A stretch of DNA of 64,000 bases, from the NCBI GenBank assembly GCA_902729315.2, contig LR746274.1:2755037-2819036 (forward strand), written 5' to 3'. Source of the stretch: Spirodela intermedia. Its lineage: Eukaryota > Streptophyta > Magnoliopsida > Alismatales > Araceae. Position numbers and translations under genes: made by a program. The notes beneath the pieces are model-generated. The model made no database searches, was not told the DNA's origin, and saw only the letters and a program-made list of their open reading frames with translations. Shown here piece after piece: positions 21,150 through 32,800 of this stretch (positions are counted from its first letter, which is position 1; the number at the start of each line of letters is the position of its first letter).

Positions 21150-23828
21150 CTAGCTAGGCAGCGGGCGGGGGCTCCGGGTTCGAGCGGGTGGTGGCGTGGC
21201 ATCAGCGCGGGCGCCGCCTATGGCCGCCAGCTCCTCCAGGCGCTGCCACGTCGAGTCCCTCCGCGCCTGGGCCTCTTTCGACTTGGCCTCCTTCTCGTGG
21301 AACCTCTGCAGGCACTCCTCGAAGAGCTCGGGGTTGTGGTCGGCAAAGATCTTGCGCACGTTGAGCGTGAGGCTCTGCACTGCCTGGTTCCAGTGGGTCC
21401 TCGTGTTCCTCTCCAGGGCAGGAAAGATTATCGGTAAAATCACCTTCAGATTCTGCTTGATCAGGCCCTCGATGTGGTCGTTGTTCCACAAGAACAGGGC
21501 CCTCTCCGCCACCTGTTTTTCAAAATCCAATGAGCTGAGCTGGATAGCTATCTCAAAGAAAATAATGGTCAACATCTAAGGAAACAACCGATCATGCAAA
21601 ATAATAATATTCTCCTTACTGAGCACAAAAAAATCCAAAGATTGCGAAGATGGATAGCTATTTCTGGTAGGGAAGACACAAGAGTGGTTTAACACCATCC
21701 TTAGGGAACCCAAGCTGCATATTATTGGGCTCACAAACTGTGAGGTTTTAGGGTTATGATAATGTCCTCAGCCAGTCAAGTCCAAAGATGACGCCCCTAA
21801 AAGCTGGAAAAATCTGCAGTAATGGGCTCATGTCCACACCAAAAGTCAACTCTAGTTGACCAGTGGCAGCTGCAGTTAGGACCGCCAGTTATCAGTAGAC
21901 ACGGCCGAGCTGGTTCAGGAGCAGAATCACCTATCAGAGTAGAAGGCAGAAAATTAAGCTAAAGATAGTCGAACCTTGAAAATATTGAATCCCCTGAATC
22001 TATGAGGTAGTCAAGCTCACTTGAACTGCTATTTCGATTATTGATCAAGAACAAGACCACTCTTTTGTAGTAAGATGTCACTGAATCCAGCCCTATAAAG
22101 TCAATGGCCGGTCCTCTCCATCATGATATTATGATTGCAGGAAAGGGTCAATGGCAAGCCCTAATAAAAATAAATGCACCATAATTTAAAGCCCCCCGTC
22201 TTTTATCTCAAAAATGGGCAATTCAAATGGGTAAGCACTTCCTGAAGAAGAAGATCACAGCCACGCAAGCTTTCCATAATTGCTCTCTCCATTCCCTAGA
22301 AGTTTCAGGAGAAGAACACTGGATGAATGCCCAAAACTACAGGGTGGAAGGACCTCAATCCATGCCAGAAGAGGAAATGAGCAGGAGAAATAAACACAGA
22401 ACCACCGCATGAACCAAAACCCAGCAAATCTTTAAGAAAATGGGAAGTTCCACTGCATTTGATTGCGCCATTGAGTTGACCCAGAAAAAAAGGGTCCCTC
22501 CTGTTTCTTTTCCATATCTTCCTCGATCAGGAAAAATCTTCAGTCGCACGGAAGTAGACTCAGTAGGAGCGAAGAGAAAAAAGAATGGAGAAAAACAGAG
22601 TTTTTTAAAAAATAAAATAAAATAAGCCATGGGGGAGCTCTGAGATGTTCACCTGAAAGTGTGAGCTGTTCAAGCACCGGCCGATCTGGCGAAAGAGAGG
22701 GACCATGCAGCGCTGGAACTCGGCGGGCTGGGTCGCTTCCAGGACCTCCTCCAGCTCTCCCAAGAACATCACCTCCTTGGAGCTGTTGGTGACCGGCCAG
22801 TACTTGAGCAGGCCCCTGATGACGGTGTCCGCCAGCTTGCAGTCCTTCTCCACGAACTGGGTGATGCAGTAGGAGAGCTGCTGGTAGTACATGGCGACGC
22901 ACTTGGGCTTGTGGAGGGGGATCAGGGCCCGGACGAGGAAGAGCTTGTGCTCCTCCTTCAGCGGGAGGGCGAAGCCATTTATGATGCTCCCCAGGATCTC
23001 CAGCAGCTCTGCGATGCCGTTGTGCTTCTCTGTCTCGAAGATGAACTGGTAGAAGATGTTGTTGATGGCCTTGCGGATGAACGGGCGATGCACCATGAAT
23101 TTCCCGTACACTCGGTGGAGGATGGTCTTCAGGTACTCCCTCTCGCGGGGGTCCTCGGAGTCGAAGAGGTCGAGCAGGCGGAGGACGAAGGAGTGGTCGA
23201 CGTACCTCTTGGCGACCTTCGCGTCGGTCTCCGGGGAGGCGACGAATCTGAGGAAGAGCTCATAGACGATCTGCAGATGCGGCCAAGCGGGATCCATGGT
23301 GGGCTCGTCTTCTTCAACGTCGAACGCCTCCAGGACCTTGTTCTCCCGCGGAGGGGAGACGAAGGCCCTGAAGAGGTTGAGGGAAACCATCCTGGCGATC
23401 TCCTGCATGGCGTTCTCGGGGAATTTCCCGTTTGCGGAGGTGACGTACTCCACCAGCTCCAGGAGGGTCTGCCGCTTGATCTCCTTCTCCTTGAGATTCT
23501 TCGCAGGATCGGTGAAGTCGAAGATCACGCAGCAAAGATTCAGCTTGCGGATGAAGAGGCTCTGCTTCTCGGCGCTGGGGACGTCTTTGAAGCTGGGCAA
23601 TGCTTCGTAGGCGGAGGCGATGGAGTTCCCGTTGAGCTTGACGAGGGGGGCCTCCGGGGGGGGCTTGCTTCGAGGGGCGGCGCCGCCCGGCTTCGAGGGA
23701 TTATGGTTGCCGGAAGGATCGCTGCCGCTGGAACTGGCGGGTGGATTCGACTGAGAAAGTGCAGCATCCCGATGGTCACCGGATTTGGAAGGCTTCCTGG
23801 GAAGCCTCCCGAGGATTTGCTTGATCAT
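21150..23828 (-). CDS. PP2A regulatory subunit B' (B56 family), two exons
   Basis: B'-type regulatory subunit that binds the PP2A scaffold (A) and catalytic (C) subunits and directs the phosphatase to substrates. Exon 1 is 23828-22653 (392 codons). The intron is 22652-21513 (GTGAAC to TTTTTCAG, phase 0). Exon 2 is 21512-21150. The protein is 512 aa, normal for plant B'. The N-terminus [16 protein letters not shown] is typical of the plant gamma/zeta/eta/theta group. A Ser/Pro-rich linker (residues 20-60) is followed by the conserved HEAT-like superhelix, for example [40 protein letters not shown], and across the splice junction [14 protein letters not shown]. The C-terminus is short, basic and Pro-rich (TRSPRPLPS) and has no SSL-type peroxisomal tail. 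The frame is intact. Its 3' end is also present as a decayed copy at 17.8 kb. Confidence 0.96.
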
Positions 23829-24612
23829 CTCTCAGGAGAAGGCCAAAGATCTGAAGAAATGAAGGCTCTCGAATCCTCCGCAGACGCCAAATTCTGCTTC
23901 AGAGCAGAATGAGACCCATTTCCTGTCGACGCATCGATCGATGGGCTAAGATTCCATCTGCCCTACAACCTGCTCGACGATAATCAGGTCGAAGAACTTG
24001 CCTAAGCCCCTTTCCGAGTTTCAAATCCAGGGCAGAAGGCCGCCGCCGCCTTCTTCGTCTTCTTCTTCCCCACGGCAAGAGAAAGTTAGGAATGAGGAGA
24101 AGGAGAAGGGGAAAAAGGCTCAAACCCTACGGAGAGAGAACCATGGGGAACGGGGATCGCAGATGAACCATACACGCTGAAATCTTCCTCCCGAGGAAAA
24201 TCCCGCCAAACAAGATATTTTCCAAATCAAACAAGAGCGAGGAGGCAAGAGCGCTGGAGAAATCGAAGACCAGATGCAGAAATCCGGCCCCGGCGGAGCG
24301 ACAGATCAGAGGAAGAGAGGCGCCGGAAATAGCAGAACGAGACGAAGAGGATGAAGAAGAAGAAGAAGAAGAAGAAGATGCGGCTCCTCCCTCGTCCTGC
24401 CCTCCGGAATCCGCGCGGCTGGGGGAGGAATCGGAGAGGGTCAAATCTGCTACGCTGGGGATCCGCGGGGGCGAGCGTAGCATCGCCTGAGGACGCAGGA
24501 AAAGGAAAAGTATGAGGAAAATGCGCCCACGAGGAGAAAGGTCAGAGAAGAAGAGAAAGGGAAGTCCTTTCCCTACATCCTCTCCTTCCCTTTTTTTTAT
24601 GTAGAAAGAGAT

Positions 24613-24643
<31 letters not shown>

Positions 24644-24670
24644 AACTGACGAGCAATAAAATAAGGCACC
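23829..24670 (-). other. 5' leader and promoter region of the PP2A B' gene
   Basis: Upstream on the minus strand lies a short upstream reading frame MRRQEMGLILL (ending at 23899). It is in frame with a longer one starting at 24123 that contains a nine-Arg run. A (GAA/TTC)n tract at about 24353-24378 and (CT)n tracts at 24619-24704 follow. Plant B' genes commonly have 5' UTR introns, and the exon structure here is unknown. A 180-codon frame through this region is low-complexity and unlikely to be a protein. Confidence 0.5.
24619..24645. repeat. (CT)n microsatellite upstream of PP2A B'
   Basis: Thirteen CT dinucleotides without interruption; a second tract follows at 24679-24704. Read on the gene's strand it is (GA)n, similar to the GA-rich leaders of the P450s and of the gene at 63882. 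Confidence 0.95.
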
Positions 24671-24672
24671 TT

Positions 24673-24678
<6 letters not shown>

Positions 24679-24704
<26 letters not shown>
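24679..24704. repeat. Second (CT)n microsatellite upstream of PP2A B'
   Basis: Thirteen CT dinucleotides after a short poly-C tract, 33 bases beyond the first array. Confidence 0.95.
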
Positions 24705-24709
<5 letters not shown>

Positions 24710-25692
24710 GACGCCTTTCTATCTCTATTGCCTTACCGTCTGTCAGCCTCTCTCTCACTTCTCTCTCTCTCTAGATATATATATATATCTCTGTAATGTT
24801 ATGGAACTGATCGGATTGACTGCTGGGAGGTCGGAAGTGGCCCCTTGGGTTGGCTAATCTGAGTCACGGTTTGACGGGGCGAGGATGCAGAAGAGAGAGA
24901 GGGTAGAGTAGGGGGAAGTAGAGATAGCGAGAGAGAGAGAGAGAGATCCAAAGTAATGTATATCTAGAGAGAGCGGGCGTATGGGGGGGAAGGTGATTTG
25001 GTGACTACGAAAGAAAATATCTACGACTACCGGACGGACTGGGTCCAGCCGATGGGAATCGACCACGTATCCTCCATTGACTTCTGTCAACAGCCCCAAG
25101 GGTCAGAGACGGGGGCTGGCTGTCCAAACCAAGCCCCCTACAGGATCATAAAGCCCCCTACATATATAGCTAACTAACCAATCAATTGGTCAATTAAATC
25201 AGGGTATGATCCTTTCTGCCCATCCGCAGCCCCCAAGCGCCTCATTCTTCACCAGAAATTCGCCGCTTTAGGGTGTTTGACCAGCGACCGAGGTGGCACC
25301 CAGAGTTGACTTTTGCAATGAGAACACCCCAGCAGTTCTCAGGAACTACTGACGCGTGGATGCTTGCTGCCCAGATGATGGGGGGAAAAAAGGCAAAAAA
25401 CCCAGAAAAAGGAAGCATTTGGGTGGATAAAAATGACATCTTGGCCTAGTTTAGGCGCAGAAATATCGTCCTTTTCTCAATCACTGGTCTTCTGGGGCCC
25501 ACCGATTTTTGCAGAAAATCTGATCAGGCATGAGGGCGCGGAGAGCTCATCAGGACCATCAGAAATGGAAATAAATGATGAATTGATCGGTTGACTAATC
25601 GAAAGCATGTCCATAATCTCTTCGACTGTATCAAAAAAATGAGTCATATTTTTTGAGGTAGAACAGGATAAGAAGATCTTCGCAGGCTATAA
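24705..25692. other. Spacer between PP2A B' 5' end and oligopeptidase 3' end
   Basis: Both neighbours are on the minus strand, so this interval holds the PP2A promoter and the oligopeptidase 3' UTR. It has GA-rich runs at 24890-24950 and a short (TA)n at 24774-24788. No additional gene is recognised. Confidence 0.5.
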
Positions 25693-26834
25693 TTACCACA
25701 CGCTGCTTCTGGTCTTGCTCTCGATGAATGGCTGGATCGATGGTTCCCGCCCAAGATAGTCTCGGATGATCTCGAGGGGATCTCTGGATCCTCCGGGAGA
25801 AAACACCTGTGAAAGGAAGAAAAAAAAAAGAAAAAAAAAAGAGAAAAAAAAAGAGCAAAGAACATGTCACCGGGAAGTGCAGTCGTTTTCCAGTATTAAG
25901 GAATTTAAAAAAAAAATGCATGAAGATCGCCATGTGATGGAAAAAAGAGGAGAAGTTTGCTAAGGCACTTTATCAAGTCCAATAATATATATAATATTTC
26001 TGATGCAGATGTCTACTTAGGCGGGCTCTGCCCCGATCATGCTATAATGATTGCATAAATAGGAAAATACAAAGCCAGAAATAGAAATAAGAGATTCCGA
26101 TTCCGGAATGTAGGATCGAACAATGCACCAAGCTAAATGCAGGGGATGAATTACAGAACTGATTGTCAGCATCAAAGATGAATTATAGCTTTTGATCTTT
26201 TGACCCTAACTATGAACCCCTGGCCTCCAGGAGCATATGACTAGAGAAGGAAAAGAGATGGGAGCATATGACTAGAAGAATGGCACACCTTGTTCCTGAA
26301 TTCAAGACCTGCGTGCTGGTTTAGAAGATCATCCTGGAACTTTGATGCATATATTTCCGCGGCAAAGACCTGAATAACGCCGAGAAAAATTCAATCAGAG
26401 TGCATTGAGAAAATATGTTTCCTTTTGCGGAAAACACAGACCTCGCTCCATATGTAGCTGTAGCATGTGGCTTCATAACCAATAGCGAAGCGAGGAAAGC
26501 ACGAGGCAGGGTTGGTTCCCTCCAACAGTGGGATTCCGAGCAAGACCTGCGAGTGAAGCAGAAAACGCATTGCTGTGAGCTCAAATCAGCACACGGCAGC
26601 AAGGTGGATCGAGGCTGTTTACCTTTGGATGAAGATGCTTCAGTAGTTCCTCTATATCAATGTTCTCCCCTGAGTGTATAATCTGATCAACGAGGCCTGG
26701 CAGCACAAGAACATAACGATCTCAGAAAAGTCGACCATTTTCTGTCAACGGGTAAGCCAGCATATTTGTCTTCGTTAGAACATCTGTGCACTCTATCTTA
26801 CCAATATATATATATTGTTATAAATGAGAGAGAT

Positions 26835-26887
<53 letters not shown>

Positions 26888-29800
26888 CAAAAGACTCGAC
26901 ATGACAAACCCTAATAGTCAGCCTCTGGTATTTATACCTGAGTCTCGAGGAACCTAGATGGGCCGATATGGCCCAGACCCAATGGCAAATACAGGATTCA
27001 ACTGATTCCAAGTGCATATCTATCCATTCAAATGTAATTCTTTCATGGTAAGGTCGTACAGCTATAATTATTGCAATTACGAAAAATAATTTGTGAAAGA
27101 GACAGGCAAATGTATCCATCTATCTAAAACATGTCGTAAATTTGAGGAGAAAAAAGTCGAAGGGGATTCCTCATCTGACATCTGACCGATAACCTGAACC
27201 CAGATATGAAAGAGGGAAAAAAAAATGGTGTCTGCATCCTGAATTCATAGATGTTGATAATTTCAATGTCTTCACTGTTTTCCTAATCATGGCGTCTCCA
27301 TTACACAGAAAAATAGCAACGTGGTCACCAAGAAACAGAAAATTCTTATTCTCATGAAAACCAAATATGATTAGATTGATCGGGATTCAAGGTAAGTATA
27401 AAATGAAACTTCTACTAGAGTCACTACTCCAAAAGTGAACCAATTAGAATAGTAAATAAGGTTCACCGCTTCCATCATTTCCCAGACATCCATCCTGTTT
27501 CCCTACTAGAAGGCAACCTCATTCCCTGACATCAGAATAGAAATAACTTCCCTTGCCATTGTACGCCAAACATTCTCTTGCCATTGATTTGCTATCCAGG
27601 ATAACATGTAAAAGTGATCTGAAAATATGTTTCCAGCTTTTGTGAATCGTTCATGCCAGACCACTAAACATGATTACTGCACTCGAACAAGATTAAAAGG
27701 CAGGACCTTGAAACAAATGCAAAGATGAGAACTATCTGGTGAGAACAATAAACACCATGAATTTTTTGAGCTACAAGCTCAAAAATCGAAGACAGTTCCC
27801 CAGAAAGAGCTTTCCAGGACACTAGTCAGATGGACGAAGATGAAAACGAGTACTCTATTACAGCTTTACTTTTTGAATTAGAGGCCAAACCTCCATCGCA
27901 AGAAATTTAATTACCATTTTATCTGAAAATATTTGTGGGTTATGGTTATGTCCGGAGTTATCTATCAGTACAGTTCAGAAGCCTGAATGTCCTCTACCTC
28001 AACTAATGTTCAAAGACATTTATGACGTGGGTCAACAATTGACAATTCATTATTATGTAAACCCCCAAACATGACTATCTTGCATTTATATCATAGCTAA
28101 AAATGGTAATAGATAAAATTCAATATAAAAATGAATTTAAATAAAAAAGTATTATCAACTAAAAGCTAAACAAGTAAGACTGAAGTACGACAGTTATACA
28201 ACTCTACAATAGTTATAAGAGAAATTCTAAGTGCAAAATATCCGCATTGGATCGGTATGTTATAGTTTGAAATTAACGAAAGGAAATCATGAAAGCTTAC
28301 AGAGAAGAACTTCTTGCTTTGCTTTAAGGCCTGAAAATGAATCCCTTCTCCTCTTTAGTGAGCTGCATAATTCATCCTTGATGGGTTTAGTAATATCCTG
28401 CAAAATCGAAAACTCTGTATTTCAACACATAAACACCAACAATGATTTGCATGGTACATCTTCATGGTCATCACAAGCAACCATATATCTTCCAGCTCAC
28501 TCAAGAAAGGCTTTGGGTTTGCTACTTTTCCTTTTTTTTTTCTGAATAAGAACTGCAGTTTTTATAGTATCAGTTTGACACGTCAAATACAACGGTAAAT
28601 AACTGAAAGTTTTAGGAATTTTAACTCAATCACGTGTTCCATCTCAAAACGACTCACTTCCATCTTCAACGTCATTCTGCCTTGTTTTTTCCATTTTTCT
28701 TCTTGTCTTTTTTAGATGGCTTGCAGAAATCTTTTTCAGTCTTCAGACTATTTAGATTCCCCTTCATCTCATTTTTGTAGAAAATATTCATAAGGTTACT
28801 AAGGTACACAGTCTCGAGAAACAAAGTTTCCTCACAACTTCACACATCCCATGGTGATTATACTAATAAGAGTAAGCCAGAGTTCTCCTGAGAATGAGAA
28901 TTATGCCAAGTTTAGAATAAATCTAAAAGTAATGATCATGGGTTCTCGGGTCTAATTATTCCTTAACCCCTATCAACACATGATATCAAATGAGGCAGTT
29001 TTTGAATTTGTTTATAAGAATTAACAGACTAACACATACTAACACTTGAACTGGACAGTAAATCTAGTGTGGATATCCACATCTCAAAAATTTACAAGAA
29101 CTCTCACATATGACAACAAGAATTTAGAAAACCAAAGAAAAGATAAATATAAAAACAAAATACCCATTGTATAAAGCAGTTACCTGATAAAAGCCAGACA
29201 TCTGCTTTAGAGGGATGCTTTCATAACACCTAAACCACAAAATTTTATGTCTATACGTTATTAGAGGAAATAGATGGAGAATATACATTTTGAAGGAATA
29301 CTGTATTAATAGTTTATACCAATTTTCTAGCATCTGGCTTGGAATCTCAATAAAGTCAGCTTCCATACGGAGACCAGAGAATCGGGAAAAGGTAGCCCGA
29401 TTGCAAATGTGATGGATCTGGAAAGCGATAGCATATCATGGCATGAAAAAAAGAATCAAAATAATATGATAGTATACAAGCACCATAACCTTGACAAGTA
29501 CAAGAGAAACCAATTACCCCAAAAGTGCCATATTCAAAAAATCAATTACCCAATTAAGTTTAGTTTTGGATCTTGCTAAAATTTATACAAACTAAAACAA
29601 AAATGCAAGATTAAAATCCTACCAAATCATCATGACAAAGGCATAGGGACCGTTAGAGTCAAAAATTCATCCCAAAATTTCCACCAAAGATTCATACCAT
29701 GTTTTACCATTCGCAATCAATCAACTAAGAGAAAAGATAGACAAACAGTGAACAGCACACAAACATCTGGTGCCAAAAGATGACATGAATCATTGAGTAA

Positions 29801-32800
29801 ACCAAACATAGGATCCACGTTTCAACTCTTTTAGTCATTTTTATTATGTCTAGATGTAGACGAAATCCGCATTACCCAAATGACATTAAGGCAAGTCCGT
29901 CCATCAGTATTTTTTTTATACCTTACCATCCTGCGATGGTGGTTAGAAAGCTCAAGCATCCTGAACTTCCAAGTTTTTACCCTCATTAAAGTTCCAAATA
30001 AAGACTTACTTTGTAAAAGATATATCTCACTAACGACCAGTCAGAAAACAGTAAAACAAAAAAACTGGAGGGACAATGACGCGGGAACATTGATGTGACT
30101 AATTTTTAGAGAAAAGAGTAGATATTATTTAAATGATGTTTGACCAACCAAATAAGCATTCTCCTTTAGTCACAATAGAGTTATGTTAGTAGTTAGTGTC
30201 ATTAATACGAAGCATGGACATATGACGTGCCAAGGGTGGGCTAAAATATGGGGCATGAAGGTAGGGGTGATAGGAACTCAGATACAATTATAACTAGCAA
30301 CAATAGATCTTTGATAGCAAGTTAGATGAGAGGTCCAAGACAGGATTGAGAATCATGATAACTTGAACCCACAGAGACAGGTAGCCAACGATCTTAGAAC
30401 AAACAATTATGCTCCTCTTGATGATGAAGAGATCCCCACACAGTGAACGGATGCAAGGGACGGAACACGGACAAAATGACCTTCCACTTTACACTTGGGG
30501 AACCTGACACCAGAGAAGGGCCTTCACGACCTTCTTGGAGAAAAGAGAAAAGAGCAAATATTTTCATTCGAAAGACAATCCCTTGGCATCAAGGTCAGAC
30601 TCCTAGTTAGAGGTGTCTGAGGACTTTGAAGGAGCACTCTTTGATCTGCCAAAAGCTCACAGAGAAGGGCCTTTACGACCTTCTTGGAGAAATCCCAAAA
30701 GCTCCCAAATTTAAAAGGTGGAATTTCTGCCCTTAAGTGTTCCTAAAAGCGGGAACATTGGTTGGGATAGTCTAAGGTCTTAGAATCGACATTTAATACT
30801 TTTAGAAACAAAAAAAATGGACAAAATGGTCGAATATAAACTAGGACTTAGAGAGGTACGAAAACCCGCAAAAAAATCCCTATTGCATTATCCCCAAGTC
30901 CTTAAGACGTCATTTCTCCCAATCACAGTGAAATTGGTCCAGCCATGTGCTTCCTTCAACTGCAGGCCCATATTTCCCATGCATGATTGATAGCAATGTC
31001 CTCATCAGATAAAGCTGATTGTCCACCTCGTGTGGTATCATCGCTCTACGAGTACCACACTTCATTCTAACTGTCATTTACACAAACTTCAACCCTACAT
31101 CGGCAAAAGTCTTTAAAATTAGCGCATATAGTCAGAGAAAAAGGACCTGATCAATCTGCCTGTGTACCCACAATGTGAGAGTGTGGCTTTTGCTTAGTTT
31201 CTATTTCCATCATACTTCCGACAAGCAGCTAAACAGGTTATCTGATGAGGAATAGAGAACGAGGTCAATCTTTCGCACATTTTCACAAAGAAGATCTACA
31301 GCCTTCAATGTATCAGCTCTCGCAACTCACTGCTTCATGAAGACACCAGTAAATTGTCCCTGACCAAGCTCAAAATATGTTCAATTATCAACTAGATCTA
31401 ATCCACCTATAAGATGAAACAGAATGGCATAGTCAAATTATTCTTCATCTGTGCAAAGGCCTTCCTATATTTGGTGAATGGCAGAGTAAATTAATGATGA
31501 AGTATGATAATAATCATTGATTTATCAAAGTATTGAAAATAATTGGTTATTAAAAAATGATAAATAATTATTTCACAAAATTTAATCTAAATCACGTCAC
31601 TCCTACTTTTGTTCATAAAGGCAACTACAGGAAATTAAACATTTCATTGAAGTCAACCTCATTAGAGCTTTTTTTCATTTTAAGCAATACTTCGTTATCT
31701 ACAGGAGAGCAAATTCTTAAAATGTATCCAAAAGGCAACAATGTAAAATAAAATCCCCTTCTGAATAAAGAACTCACCACATGGCTAAACTCATGGAAAA
31801 AATTGACAACTTCAGTGAACCGCAAGAGTATGGGGTTACCATTAACTTGCTTCGGAAACTGAGATATAATTAGTGCGACTGGTGTCTACACAAGAGAGAA
31901 AAATTAAAGATATCAGTTGAAAGTAGCCCACACAACAATAATAGACGATGTCAATTTTTACATCAAAATTAGTGAGATATCTAATTTAAGTTGGCAATGA
32001 AAAAGGTCTGTGTCAGATGTGGAGAGTGAGAAAAACAAGTAGCGGTAAGCATATATTCCGTACTTGCCCACTGTCCATACTTGTTTGAATCTAACAGAGA
32101 TTGAAACTAAGAATGTGGAAAATGATATGGAACAGATAACGAGTAATCAGGATTATACCAAAACAATGGACTGGCAGATAAAGGAAAAAATGCAAAGTCC
32201 CATCTTCTTGAATAACGCATGATAATTATCATTTCGTCCTTAACCTAGGATTTCAAATTTTGACCATTGTGATAGTCAGGGAGGGTTTCACTATTTGACG
32301 AAGGTTGACTTGTACCTTTATGTTAGGAAAATGCAGGCATACTCCACATCATATTAGCAGACTTTACTCATCTAAGAGAAGCGGATAGAATAAATCTGCA
32401 AGGCGAAGTGCTGTTGAAGAAGTTCATTGTTGCCAGAATAATTGAGGAAATCAATGTTTGGCATCAATGCATTGGATGCCCATCAGTTAGCGGTCAACTA
32501 ATTAGTAATTTCATCAAAAGATTGGAGAAAGAAGAACATAAAAAGGAAGAACCTGTTACTTTCCGAAGATATGAAATAAAGAAAGATATAAAACCTTTGA
32601 AAACATTTTTGCACGGTAAAAAAATGTCCAGGCTTGACACAACCAAAGAAAAGGGATAACTGAGTTCCAGACACAGGAATCGACAAGGGAAGCATATTAG
32701 CTTCAGTAAAGGAAGTACATCATTGTACCCTGTACCAAATATAAGAAAAATTAAACGTTAATACTCTCAATCAGTAGTCATTCTAGAGAATCTTAATGAC

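Noticed and set aside
22911-23912. 333-codon plus-strand frame opposite PP2A exon 1
   Set aside because: Exact antisense of a confidently identified coding exon. It is an artefact of GC-rich codon usage.
24127-24669. 180-codon minus-strand frame upstream of PP2A B'
   Set aside because: Built from CT/GA and GAA repeats (Arg-Glu and Ser runs). It lies in the expected 5' leader and has no recognisable domain.
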